NCBI GenBank assembly: GCA_014529385.2
Contig: CM043962.1
Span: forward strand, 49,134,098-49,198,097
Direction of reading: 5' to 3'
DNA length: 64,000 nucleotides
Source: Adiantum capillus-veneris
Taxonomy: Eukaryota > Streptophyta > Polypodiopsida > Polypodiales > Pteridaceae
Shown one piece after another: positions 45,878-57,661 of the stretch. Both the position numbers and the translations under genes were made by a program. Under the pieces are notes generated by a model. That model saw nothing but the letters and a program-made list of their open reading frames with translations. It was not told where the DNA came from and made no database searches. Numbering within the stretch: the first letter of the stretch is position 1; each line of letters opens with the position of its first letter.

Positions 45878-47444
45878 TCAATAAAGTCCTGTCGTCTTGA
45901 GCATCTGCAAATGTGATTCGTATCTTAGGTTGCCGATGGTCAAGGTTGGGCCGAATATTTTGCTTTCGTGGGTGAAAAAGCCGGTGTAGAAAGCTTCTTC
46001 GAATGTTTGCATGTGGAAGCTAGGCAAAAACATAATCCTTTGGTATAGGAGGTGTAACACTTTTGGAGAAGGCTGCAATGAAAGATCGTACATCATATCA
46101 GTCACCGTGTCGGCCGTCGATAGTAGACTCGAGGTCGTGGCTTTATCTGGCGCGAACACTTCAATGCAAGCTAAGAGAGTCCTGCAGATTTTCTTGAGCA
46201 TCTGACATGAAAGGTCAGGAGAGCCAGTAAAGAGCTTGATGGTGCCCGTTAGGGTTTTCACCATGTAGGCTTTACCTATTCTCTCTCCTGCCTTTGGTCC
46301 TGGCATCCTGGGATAATTAAGCCAATTTGGCTTCTTTTCTGCAATCCTGCCATGCTCTTTCCAGTTTCTGACTCTTAGCACCGGGCAGAAGGTTGCATCC
46401 TCCCGAATCTCCTTTGGTGTCTCCACCAAGTAGATAAGGTAGGCTGGGTATTTGTTCAGCCAACCTTTCCTCCATCTAGGTTGTGAATCTACTATCTTCT
46501 TTGATTGTTCCTCCTTTGTGATGTCGCCTTCGTAAAGAGCGACATACTGCTCCTCCTCTATTCTCTTTTTCGTCTTTAGCACTTCAAATTTCATCAAAGG
46601 GAAAGGCAGGCTGGGTTGCATCCACTGTTCATGGAGCACTTTTGTGTCTAATCCCTGAAGTCTAATGGAGATTAGGAGTCTCCTCTCCCATTCCATTTCC
46701 GCCTTGGCACTCTCCTCTGTTGACTTTTCTATTTGGTCATGGAGCCTTTGTTCTTCTTCTTCAGAGATTCTTGAAGTCGAGGCCACCTCTTGAGCTGGGG
46801 CTGGATCTTCAATTGTGGTTGCCTCTCCAGTTTCTGATAGCTCTATGGCTGCTCCACCTGATTCTTCTTGTGGTGTCTCTGTCTCTCTTCTTTGTTGCTC
46901 TTGTAGATCTTGGAGCTGTTTGCGGAGGACCTCATTCTCTGTCCGTAGTGTTTGATTTTCTAATGTGAGCCTCCCTTCTTTCCCTGACCGAGCTCCCTTT
47001 GTTGTGCAGCTTCAATGCGTCTGCAATGAGCTGTGGAGTGATCTGTACTTCTACTTTCTCTCCATCCATGGCTGTCAATGTGGCTTTTCCATCCTTCTGA
47101 ATGGATGTTGCCAACTCGTACACTCTTCTTGTATCCACACCTGATGGTCTCGAGGTGAAGAAACTATGCAAGTCTGCCCTTTCCAGGTACCTGCTGATGT
47201 CTCGTGACCTGCTATAATCTACCAATTCCTGTGGGATCATCGGTACATCCACCGCTTGCCCTTGAGGATCTCTGAAAGTCCCCTGGTAGATCTTTATTCC
47301 CTCTTTCTCCAATACTGCTTCCTCCACCCAAGTTTTGGTTGGCTTGAGGGTTTCTGCTGGAATGTCAAAGGGTTCCGCTTCTGCAATAGCATCTTTGATT
47401 GTCGGTCTTTTTCTCCTCGTTGCCGATGACTTGGTGGAATCCAT
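45878..47444 (-). pseudogene. Env-position ORF of gypsy element (one frameshift)
   Basis: Starts MDSTKSSATRRKRPTIKDAI at 47444. A globular part includes DISRYLERADLHSFFTSRP, VYELATSIQKDGKATLTAMD and VEVQITPQLIADALKL (to about 47010). A frameshift follows near 47000-46985, then a coiled coil (NEVLRKQLQDLQEQQR), an E/P-rich linker, and a second globular region to the stop at 45878 (WRKGWLNKYPAYLIYLVETP, GKAYMVKTLTGTIKLF, LLYQRIMFLPSFHM). About 520 residues if the frame is joined. There is no signal peptide or membrane segment, so it is not an envelope protein. The first part resembles extra proteins of large plant Tat/Ogre-type elements ('putative plant transposon protein'). Function unknown. 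Confidence 0.65.
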
Positions 47445-47611
47445 GGATCATGTAACTCCAATTTCAGAAGTTAGCGTCTTTTTAGTACTGAAAGCCGAAA
47501 TGAAGCTTTTAACTATCCAAATGACTTGAAAATTGAAACATGAGCTGTTCAGGGCCTAAGGATGCAAGGTAGGTGAAAAAATATGCAAAATGGGCTCAAA
47601 ATCATGCTGGA

Positions 47612-48620
47612 GACATCATACGCGTATGATGTCTTTTGTGTCAAAATGACTTCATATTGGTTGTGCTTGTAGCTGATAGTGTATACATGATTATCATATG
47701 CTTGGATTTGAGTTTGGATACCATTTGGTCAAGTTTTGGCCAATTTAGTCCAGTTCCGGCTCTTGGAAAAATTTTGAAAGGGAATTGGATTTTATGATCC
47801 AAATTGGATAAAACTTGGTAGTTCACTTTCAAATGGCATGTAGATCACTTCTGTTTGGTGGTTGAAGCCCTGAGGTGCCAAAATCACATAGTAAGACATC
47901 ATACGCGTATGATGTCTTTTAGTGTATTTTTGGATCAAATTTCTCTATAAGCTTGGATTTGGCTTTAGATAGGCTTATTCAGTGGATTTATGAAGTTTGG
48001 ATAGATTTTGGGCTAAAAATGGCTCTGGAGACATCATACGCGTATGATGTCTTTTTCATCAATTTTGCATGGGATTGGTTCTGTGGACTCCCCATGTACT
48101 AGTGAAGGACTGTTTCTACTCAAATCTTGGTTTGGACTTGAGTATGTTGGATTTGGGCCAAAAATAGGCTTTAGGTGAAGGATTTTCCCTCAATTGGGCT
48201 AATGGGGTGATCCTCTTGACCAAATGGTTCCAAATTTCATATGTAGCATGTATTAGATATATATAATGGATGTATGATGACAAATGAGCAGTTTTGGCTC
48301 TGTAAGTGCAAATAGACATCATACGCGTATGATGTCTTTTGTGTCAAAATGATGCTTTTTGGTTCCAGATAGCTTGTAGATGTGTTAGTCAACAATCCTA
48401 CCAGGTTTCAATGAGTTTGGAGTTATTTTGACAAAATTAGGACCAAAAATCAATTTTATGGCCTACTTTGCGTCTTTTTGGTTTTCCTTGGGTTTTCTAA
48501 CTCCAATTCTCATGATACTTGGTTCATAGGATGTGATTAACATGTGGAATGAGGCTATGCACTCAAATGTTGAAACGGATGTGAAATTCATGCTGTGAGA
48601 CATCATACGCGTATGATGTC
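47612..48620. repeat. Five copies of a 22-nt palindrome (3' non-coding block)
   Basis: A perfect palindrome (half-site GACATCATACG followed by its reverse complement CGTATGATGTC) occurs at 47612-47633, 47895-47916, 48030-48051, 48315-48336 and 48599-48620. Spacing start to start is 283, 135, 285 and 284. Each is followed on the plus strand by TTTT. Flanking DNA is only weakly similar between copies, while the palindrome is unchanged. Confidence 0.97.
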
Positions 48621-50448
48621 TTTTCTTGAAATGTTGGTCTTTTTGTGCAAAGAATGCTTTGTGCTAGTGCCCTAAGTCCTGCTAACTAGTTTTCAACTTA
48701 AAAAGTCATCAGTTTAGCTAAAAAGCCCCCTTATAGGCATTTCAGTCTCCGAAGTCGTCTTTTTGCCTTGGAGTTGAATTTCTTCAACTTTTCTTCTCGA
48801 GAGTTGCATTTCCAGCTCATTGGATATGTTGTGAAGCCATCTATTTGGTTGAACTTGACTTTGGCTCCCCGTTCTCCATCTTTCTCCCTTTGGTTGCTCG
48901 AAAGCGTCTTTTTCACCATCGGTAAGTGAATCAGCTTTCTTTTGGGTTTTGCTTGCAAACATAAGTCACCAATAGTTACTTGAAGCTGCCTGTGAAGTTT
49001 CATTTCCTTCGGTCGTCAATTTCAGCCGTTATGCCAAAATGACGCTTTGTGTGTCTGTCGTTGAATCGGTTGTTTTGACCCACTTTTGGTGGTCCAAACC
49101 TGGAGATACTCCATGGTTGCATTGCCCTTGATGTTGTTAAGCTTCCTGAGAAGTTTTGTGTCGTTTCGACAACTTTTTCCTGTTTGCCTCTTGCAGGCTC
49201 TGTGGACCTAGGGTTTTTCCAATCGTTCTTTCTCGAGCTTTGAGTGTTAGAAACCCATCTTCTATACTAGGGTAACCCACCTATAAGTTCTTGCAAGGTT
49301 TGGTTAGGCGGTTGTGCCACTACCTAGCATTCTACCGCATTCTCCGTCTGCTCTTGTTTCTTGGTTTTGGTTAGTTTTCGCGACAAAAGTTAATGATAAG
49401 CATCAAAAGCTTATGGCAACGAGTCTACCTCTCATGTCTGGTGTCCTCTGAGCTCTCGTAGCAGTTGTAGAAGGCTGTAGAAGGTTGGATGCTCCTGTGT
49501 GCTCTTTGCTCTCTCCAAGAAGGTAATAGTGGAAATGAGCTTGAAAGTGATGTGAAAAATACTTAACTTCGGACTTCCCGGATCACTTGTTACCAAATTT
49601 GACATGTGCTCCTATCTCGTCGTGAAATGCACTTTAGGATTTGAAATTTCTCAATTTGGACTCCGTTTGACCTGTTTCTGAGAAATCTGTCCACTTTGCC
49701 AAAATTCTGTCATTTCGGGCTTTCCGCAACTTTTCCCGAATTGTACTCAATTTTTACCATGGGTTGCCCTTGTCATTAGGATCATCACCATCTATTCTTT
49801 TCTTTTTTCTGATCTCGTTTCACCTGCTTTTTTATTTTTATTTTACTTTTATTAAGAAAGTCATAAAAAATAAAGGAAAATAGCAAATTGAAGCCAAAAA
49901 ATTCCAAACATACACAATAAATAGCTGGTAACCCTGTGTATATGAATATACACTTATTTGTGATTTCTGGACTTGGATTACCACTTTTTTCCACTTTTTA
50001 GCTCCAAAAACACTCTTATTTAGTGATATTTACACGTCTAGAGACCCAAATTCATCATTTGATCTCTTCTTGTTGCAAAACAAGGTATATAAGGGCATAA
50101 ATATTATCAATATCCGCAATCAAACATAAAAATTGCAAAATCATGTAAGACACTGCCCTTGTAATATAATTTTTTGTTTTTCTTTGTTTTTGTCGCTTGT
50201 AGCTGCTTTGTAGCTCCTGTATACCTGTATACCTCTCCCCCTCCTAGTCTGAGTCCTCCCGGCCGACTATGAAGTTTCTGTGGGCGAAGCATTGTAGTTG
50301 TTTTGGTCATAAGTTCCCAATGCAATTGTAGAGCGATGATACAACAATCTTTCCAATAAAGCTGCTCTTTGTTTGATTGAAGGATTGGTGGTCGGGTTTT
50401 GGGTTGGTTTTGGCACTTCGGTAGTAGAATCAGTAGATGGATTCTTCT
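48621..50448 (-). other. Non-coding interior of gypsy element between pol end and env-position ORF
   Basis: No supported gene. The ORFs at 48714-49003 show no domain. A long pyrimidine/AT-rich stretch at 49800-50160 and the palindrome block (47612-48620) are the only structure seen. Confidence 0.6.
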
Positions 50449-51273
50449 TTACCTTGTTGTCTTTGTTCTTTGTGTTGATTTCCTCGCCTTGAAATACCTA
50501 GGAGTTTCCGTGGATTGTACTGAAGGGAGTTCCTGTTTACAAATCCTTCGGATCCAAATTTGCTTGCTATAGCTTTGTGCCGTCATGAACTTCTTTGGAA
50601 TCCAGATCTGTTTCACTGTCCTTGATTGTCTGGAATCACTCTGTTGTCTGGTATTGAAGACTCTGTTTTCCACCTTTGTGTTCTCTGGCACAACCTTTTT
50701 TGGTCTCCATACCAACGTTGACTCCGTTTTTTCCCAAGGTTGAGCCGTTATATTATTGCTTGGCTTCCTTATCCAATGTTGAGAGTTCCTCGTCGAAGAG
50801 CAATCTAGTTGTATAGAAACTTTTGGTTGCCATTGCTTCTTCTTTTTCTCTGGTTGTTGTTTACCTTTGTTCTTGGATTCTTCCTTTGGAGTTGGCTCTG
50901 CTCCTTTGGTGAACTTAACTGATCGACTTTCACCTTCGTATTTGATAAGCACTGATTTAGAACTCTAGTCAATCATTGCATTGTATTGCTTCTGCCATGG
51001 TTGTCCTAGCAATAATGGATGTTGTGTAGCTTGGTCTTCAACCACGTAAAACTGTATATGTAAAACTGTGCATCCGACAGTTTTGATTGAATTCTCAGAG
51101 TAACTCTTTAACTCTTGCTTGACAGTTTGTAATTTAGTGTCATTTGTCAATTGTCTATACAAACTGAGTGAAAGTAGGTTAGTTTGAGCTCCTGAATCCA
51201 ATAGTGCTCTGGCTCTGATTTGGTTGGTTCCTACTTTGCATTCAATGATGGGTTCTTCTTTGTCATTATCCAT
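50449..51273 (-). pseudogene. Second retropepsin-like domain (and tail) downstream of integrase
   Basis: Minus-strand frame in phase with upstream pol. IIECKVGTNQIRARALLDSG then AQTNLLSLSLYRQL carries the D-S-G triad of an aspartic protease at about 51195-51180. HPLLLGQPWQKQYNAMID is its C-terminal hydrophobic-Gly motif, about 70 residues later, as in retropepsins. A TAG at 50965-50967 follows, then a K/Q-rich tail to a TAA at 50449 (RSVKFTKGAEPTPKEESKNK). It is too short to be anything but a retropepsin fold. Finding it 3' of integrase is not standard, since the usual protease of this element lies at 55685-56407. Confidence 0.75.
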
Positions 51274-51318
51274 TTCTGTTATACTGACTGCGTTTATTCG
51301 TATTGCTCCTTCATTGCG

Positions 51319-53149
51319 CTATTTCTGACGTAGTAGTCTTCTTTTCTCCATTCTTTCCTTCGCCTCGGCTTGCGCTTCCTCCACAATCTTTTTCTTTTTC
51401 TGGACACGTAGCTTTTCTTGATGTATTTTGAGAAGCATGTCTTGGGTTAGCGGCAAAAGATGCTTTTTCACTCTGCATCCACTAATCCAATTGGGCATTT
51501 CTTCTCCGTCTAATGTAGCAAGCTTGACGGCTCCACTTGGTGATAGATCTTTAATCACCAGAGGTCCCATCCCTCGCTTTTTAAGCTTCTTAGCATGCTG
51601 TTTCAGAGTAACTAGGACATAGTCCCCAACCTTAAACTCTTTAGTCCGCACATGCTTATCAAAACATTCCTTTTGTCACCTTTTTTGAGCGTAGATAGAA
51701 GCTACTGCTTTTACGCGAAGCTCGTCTAGCTTTTCCAGGTCATCTATTCTATCAGAAAGCTCGTGCCCTGTCCACTCTAGATCCTTAGCCACCCTTGAGG
51801 TTGAAATCAAGAATTCTATTGGTAAGATAGCATTTAGCCCAAAAACCATGTTATATGGGGTCGTTCCTATTGATGTTTTATATGCTACCCTATATGCCCA
51901 TAATGTTGAATGCAACTTCTGGTCCCAGTCAGTTCTCGACTCAGATACAATCTTCGTAAGGACCGTGCATATGGTTTTGTTTGTTGCTTCAGTTTGTCCA
52001 TTTGCTTGTGGATGATATGGGGCTGATTTCCTATGGATTACCATGAATTCATCTAGAAGGATCTCTATCACTTCATTTATAAAATGTGTGCCTCGATCAC
52101 TCACAATTTCTATTGGCAATCCATATTGTACAAAGACGTATTCATATAGAAATTGTGCCGTGGTCCTGGCATCTGCTTTTTGAGTTGCCTTTGCTTCGAT
52201 CCACTTTGTTAGATAGTCTGTAGCCACAACGATGTATTGTGTATGAGTCTTATATGCAGAAGGTGAAATGGGTCCGACATAATCAATCCCCCATTTTGCA
52301 AAAGCTCTTGCCCCCATCATTGGTCTAAGCGGCATATCATCTCTTTTAAGTGGTACTTTGGTCCGCTGACAGTCATCACACCGTTTAACGTATTCCTCAG
52401 CGTCCATATGTAATGTTGGCCACCATATTCCTGCGGCTAAGACAAGTTTTGTTGTCTTATCACCTGAGAAATGGCCTCCACCTACTCCTCCATGAGCTTG
52501 CTCCAGGATTATCACATACTCAGACTCTGATGCGCAAATCCTAAGCTGGTTGTCTTTACCTCTCTTATAGAGTTGATCTCCTATTAAAGCGTAATCTCTA
52601 GCTTCTGTCTCTATAGATTTCTGACGAGCTTTTGACGTTCCTTGTGGGAAAGTTCTATTTGTGACATATTCAACAATATACTGACTCCATTCCGGAGCTA
52701 TCATTATCTGATATAATTTCGAATACTCTGCTGGCGGCTTTGATGAACATACAATACATATAGTGACATATTCATGTACGCTTTCTTTCATTCCTGGCCA
52801 ATAGACTCCCAATTGTAACAAATTCCTATATGTGTTCCTTCTTGAACAATGAAATGCACATTCCTGAACATGTGCTTCGCGCAGATATAAATTAATATTC
52901 CTCAGGATTGATGCATAGTCGTAAAACATGATCATTTCCCAATTGATACAACCTTCCTGCAACCAATTGAAGATTCTTGGATTGCTGAATAGCAATATGT
53001 TTCTGGTTGTATTCTCTTCTATCAAACTCTCCTCCATAGGTTAATAAGCTAACGACATTTTGAGACCACTTTGGTATCATTTCTATGTCGAACAAGTACG
53101 CGTCTGGCGTGTCGTCATCTACTCCTATAGGGTCTTCCCCATTCGTCAA
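51319..53149 (-). pseudogene. Gypsy integrase with two tandem zinc-binding domains
   Basis: After the RT stop at 53153 the frame continues (LTNGEDPIGVDDD) until a frameshift between 53037 and 52892. Then come two H2C2-like zinc modules. The first is degenerate (REAHVQECAFHCSRRNTYRN, ICIVCSSKP, about 52870-52735). The second is canonical (EQAHGGVGGGHFSGDKT, CDDCQRTKVP, about 52510-52360). The catalytic core has all three acidic residues: WGIDYVGP, IVSDRGTHF and HPQANGQTEATN. The C-terminus (KVGDYVLVTLKQ, KRGMGPLVIKDL) has a GPY/F-like fold and no chromodomain. In-frame stops at 51676-51678 (TGA) and 51319-51321 (TAG). Confidence 0.85.
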
Positions 53150-53152
53150 TCG

Positions 53153-54703
53153 CTAAAGATGATCAGCTCTAAGATGTGTTTTTCCTTTCTTTACTACTAC
53201 CGTGAAGTCGAATTCCAGTAAGATAATGAACCATCTCACTATTCTCCCGGTATTGCATGGTTTATTCACTAGGTAGAGCAAGGCTTGGTGATCCGTAAAA
53301 AACACAAACTTGTTGGCTAGAAGATAATGCCGAAATTTCTTTACAGCATATATCATTCCTAATCTTTCTCGCTCTGTTGTGGTGTAATTCTTCTCTGCAT
53401 TGTTGAGCTGTCGACTGGCGTAACAGATAGGAAAATCCATGTTTCCTTCTTCTGGCTGAGCCAGAATGCATCCTATTGCATATGCCGAAGCATCTATATG
53501 CACATGGAATATCTTCTCCCAATCCGGTGATTTCAAGACTGGAGCAGTAATGAGTGCCTCTTTCAATTTCTTGAATGATTCCTCACACTCCTCTGTCCAT
53601 TCAAAGTTCACTATTAGCCTGTAAAGTGGTTGGCCTATTATAGCGTACATGTAAATGAATCGTCTATAATATCCGCAATGTCCCATAAAGCTCTGTACTT
53701 GTTTCACATTGGTTGGTCTAGGCATATCCACTATAACTTTTATCTTCTCTAAATCCGTGGATATTTCGTTTTGTGAGACAATATGTCCCAGAATTCTGCC
53801 CTGTCGGACCATAAACACACATTTCTCAGGATTGAGACAAATGCGATATGTCCTACATTTCTCAAATACTTTTCTTAGGTGTTCTAGATGCTCATCTCTC
53901 AGAAGAGAATGTACACATAAGTCATCCATGTATATTTCTAGAAACAACCTTAAGTATTCTTTGAAAGCATGCGTCATCAGCCTCTGGAAGGTTGCGGGAG
54001 CATTGGTTAGACCAAAAGGCATAACCCGATAAGCATAAATTTCCCACTCCGTTGCAAAAGCTGTTTTATGTTGATCTGCTGGTGCTATGGCTAGCTGGTT
54101 ATATCCTGAAAAACCATCAAGAAAGGAGTATGCTGTTTTCCCTGATACACGCTCTAGAACATGATCAGTTATCGGCAGGGGATAATTGTCCTTGATTGTT
54201 GCAGCATTCACTTTCTTTAAGTTGACACACACTCGGAGTTTTCCATTCTTCTTGGGTACCACCACAATCGGAGATACCCAATCGGTGTGTTCAATCTCGT
54301 ATATGAATTCAGCTTCCATTAGCTTATCTATCTCTTCTTTGATTCGCTTAGCAAACGTATCATTATATGTGTATGGTCTCTGTCTGCTAGGCTTTGCGGC
54401 TTGTTTTAGTGGGATTGTGTGTTGGCATATCGATAGGTCAACTCCCTTTAAGTCCTTATAAGACCATGCAAACACGTCCCTGTACTCTCTGAGAAGACTC
54501 AAAAGTCTCTCTTCCTCGCCTGGAGACAAATCTGTGGCTATGTACACCGATCTAGGTGTCTCACCTGGAGCTGCTAAATCAACTTTTTTTGCATCCTCCG
54601 GTCCGTCATAAGATTCGTTCTCCTTTCTCTCTCGAATAGGTTGGGTTAATACCACCTTCCTATCCTCTATTGTGAATTTTTTGTAGTGAGAGGGAACATC
54701 CAT
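53153..54703 (-). pseudogene. Gypsy reverse transcriptase-RNase H
   Basis: A single open frame of 516 codons. RT blocks are HTDWVSPIVVVPKKNGKLRV, FLDGFSGYNQ, MPFGLTNAPATFQRLM, the catalytic YMDDLCVHS, and LGHIVSQNEI. The RT-RNase H connection reads FMGHCGYYRRFI. RNase H: VHIDASAYAIGCILAQ, ERLGMIYAVKKFRHYLL and FFTDHQALLYL. All key acidic residues are present, so the domain itself looks intact. It is bounded by TAA at 54845-54847 upstream and TAG at 53153-53155 (ADHL-stop-RL) downstream in the same frame. Confidence 0.93.
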
Positions 54704-54844
54704 GTTTTCCTTGATTTTGGCGTTTTCGTCCTCTCCACTCTCAATTTCTGTCGTCCAAACTTCTTTCAGAGTTTTCTTGAGCTCTCTGTACTTGTTTCTA
54801 CGTTCTAACTTGGACTCCGTGTGTTCTCTGTTGCGCTTGTTCTT

Positions 54845-55684
54845 TTATGATTTTTCTGTTTCAGTTTTCGTTCCATTCCTTTGAACTTGATTTCTTGAGC
54901 CTCTTTTGTCTTTTCGTAAGCTCTTTTGATCATTGCCTCTCATTCTTCCAGAAATCTTGTCCTTAACACAATCTTCCGCCTTTACTAGCATTAGGAATTG
55001 ATTTTTTCCTCTTATTCTAGGCATCGGATTGGTTCTAACCCCCTTTGTTTTTCTCTTTGCTCTATAGCGTTTCTGGCGTTGTTTAGTTTGGTTCGGAAAA
55101 TCATAAAATCGGACATCCGTTATAGTTTCTTCGTTTCCGCTTGAATTGTCCGTTGACTCATTGTCTGCTTCATTTCCCCACTCTGGATGATCGGGAATGT
55201 CGTGAAACACCTCTTCTTCATCTTCCTTTTCCAGTGTATCGTTCTTTTCAGTTTCTTTTTCGAGTATAGTTTTCAACATGAAGTACGGAACCACGTCGTA
55301 CCCGTCCTTGTCGCAAAATTTCGTTGTGGGACCATCCGGAATTGCACAAACCTCTAGGGTTGCTAGAATGTGTGTCCATTCTAATGGTTCAAGCGTGTCC
55401 TCTGGAAAGGGTTCTCCTATATAAGTTTCGTCTTCGATAGCCCTTTCTAAAACATATTCTTCTCGCCTCAGACTTCCACATTTCGAGGCTCCACACATCC
55501 ATAACTCCTTGGGCTTACCTAACCAAGCTGGAAATTCGGATCCCGCCAAAGTAGCTGAATCAAACTCCTTTACCGGTGTTCGGTTCACATCTTTGTAGCT
55601 ATGGTCTTTCAGGTTCACACGTATAGTGGTTTCCATATTTCTTAGGTATATGTGATCGTAGCCCCAATCCTGGACCATTTTCAA
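54845..55684 (-). pseudogene. Gypsy pol spacer segment, unknown
   Basis: In phase with the protease (upstream) and RT (downstream), separated only by TAG 55685-55687 and TAA 54845-54847. Content: LKDHSYKDVNRTPVKEFDSA, a region with FPAWLGKPKELW and a D/E-rich middle, then a very basic end (KQRQKRYRAKRKTKG). No recognised domain. It probably links protease and RT in the polyprotein. Confidence 0.6.
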
Positions 55685-56407
55685 CTATCTCATGAATGGT
55701 CTTCCCAGTATGATATCATAGTTATTCTCCTTGCCAAAATCGACAATAGAAAAAGTATGTTCGTATTCAATGCCGCAAGAAGTCACTACGACTTTCTCTA
55801 ATAACCCCATAGGTTTCTCCATGTGTCCATCTGCTAATTGGAGTTTCAATCTAGTCTTCCTTATTGCTAGTTTCCCCCATTTTTTCCAGATTTTTTTTGT
55901 AGCAATGGCTACCCCAGCTCCGCTGTCTAGTATTGCCATCGTGTTCACTCCTTGGAATTCAACTGGTAAGGTTGTATTCCCCTCTTCACCTTCGCAATAC
56001 TCTCCGACCTTGTTTAAGGGTACAGGCTTAGCGTTCTTTTGTGGTTTGCTCAGCTCTTGTATACCCTCTTGCAGTCTCGATGTTGGGTCTTTTATCCCAA
56101 ATTTCTCCAAGCATTTTCCTACAGTAGTCCACATATGTGGTCTTAGCCTCAAAAACTCAGCTAGAGTGATAGTGCATGTCACTGGTGTTGACAAGATCTC
56201 TATCAATCCTTGCGAGTCCATGACTTTTTCTGATGAGATTCTTCGTGAGGGAAGTGCTCTAATCTCGGATTTTGCTTCATACTCTCCTAAGTATGAAGGT
56301 AAGGTATTCAGTGAATGAGGTTTGCTCTCCATTGTTCTAACAGAGCCCCCATCTCCCCAGTAAGATTGCAGATCCAAGTTCACTTGAGATCCTGCCTCAA
56401 ATTCCAC
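55685..56407 (-). pseudogene. Gypsy protease (retropepsin), canonical position
   Basis: NTMAILDSGAGVAIATKKIW at about 55940 contains the catalytic D-S-G. NYDIILGRPFM at about 55700 is the C-terminal motif. Upstream is a region with RPHMWTTVGKCLEKFGIK and a poorly conserved linker. The frame is continuous with gag (57662-58642) and RT apart from in-frame stops, including TAG 56435-56437. Confidence 0.85.
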
Positions 56408-56566
56408 TATGGGAGGATTCCTGATGTCCTTTTCCTAATTTGTCTGATTAGCTTGGCAACTTAGCTCGTTTGCAAAGTTTGCCTCTCTCACTTGTTTCCA
56501 AAATTCATTGTAATCCTCATCTCTTCTGTAAGACCTCTGTATGACTGGATGAAAACTCTCTATCTC

Positions 56567-57655
56567 CTAATCGGTTGTGTTCAATACTATGCGGTCATCC
56601 TTGTGTGTATCTTCAGGCTTTTGTGCACTTGGAGTCTTTTCAGCTACCCATGAAATGATAGTCTCTTGCTGAATTGGGTTTTCCGTTCCACAATTCATTA
56701 TTTCTCTTGGTGGTTCTAATAAGGCTTGTGCAGTCTCGATCATTCTCTGGCACATTTCAAGTTTCTGCTTTTCCAATTCCGTGTTTGGGTATGTCATCCA
56801 CCTCTGTTCTTGTGTTTGGTTGTTCTTTAACCTAGCTTCGTAAGCTCTCATCAGTGCGTCCAATGGTTCGTGTACTTTGTCGACTAGCACTGATCCCCGT
56901 GAGCTTAAGCTCGTTGTTTCTTTGATACTCTTTTGTTTCGTTCTTTCCGGGCTCATCTCTCGTTTCCCGTTTTGACTCTCAAGTTTTTCTAATCTATCTT
57001 TAGTTCGCTTTAGTTCCTCAGCTAGAATAGCGTCTTCACGTTCTTTTCTCAACTTCATGCGTGCTTTTCTAGCTTTCCATGTGTTTCTCTGACTCCGCGG
57101 CCCTTGACTAACCACTTCAGTCGCTAACTTTCAATTCTCAGGTTCTCTAGTGGTTTTCTTAGCTTGAGCTCTAGTAACAACTTGCGTTGGTATCAGAGTT
57201 TCATTTTCAGACCCACTGCTGGTAGGAATAGTTTCTAGCATATTCAATGTCGTCTTTTGCACTTTGTTTGGATTCTTTGAACAATCCTCAATGAAGTGAG
57301 TAACCCCACACTCAGTGCAATAAGAGTTAATTCTAATGATTTCCGTATGTGGACAAACATTCATCAGATGGTCACCTCCACCCTTGTAACAGGGTCCTAG
57401 TGCTGGTCTTGGTCCCACTTGATTCGTCCTTTGTGGATAGGATGGTCTTTGTCCTGTTAACCCTCCATGAGCTATGAACATCAATGTTCTTGCGTCCAAA
57501 TTGTATCTCTCTTCATCAGAAGCACTTGTAACTGTTGGTATTCCAACATTCCCAATCATGCCCCATGGTTCTGGTTGTTTGGATTCTTCTGGTGGGTAAT
57601 ACACAGTTGGAGACATGTGTGCACCATATTCTTCATAATAGGCTTGAACAGGCAC
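56567..57655 (-). pseudogene. Gypsy Gag C-terminal region: CCHC-like knuckles and coiled coil
   Basis: Two pieces in the same frame, split by TGA 57131-57133. The first has P/Y-rich sequence, CYKGGGDHLMNVCP and the knuckle-like CTECGVTHFIEDC near 57335-57290. The second is a K/E/R-rich coiled coil (TWKARKARMKLRKEREDAIL, AEELKRTKDRLEKLES) closing at TAG 56567-56569. It follows Gag after the TAA at 57662-57664. Confidence 0.7.
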
Positions 57656-57661
57656 TAAGGC

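Noticed and set aside
47612-48620. Palindromes followed by TTTT as bacterial-type terminators
   Set aside because: The context is a eukaryotic RNA polymerase II element, and the T-run is on the plus strand, opposite to the element's sense.
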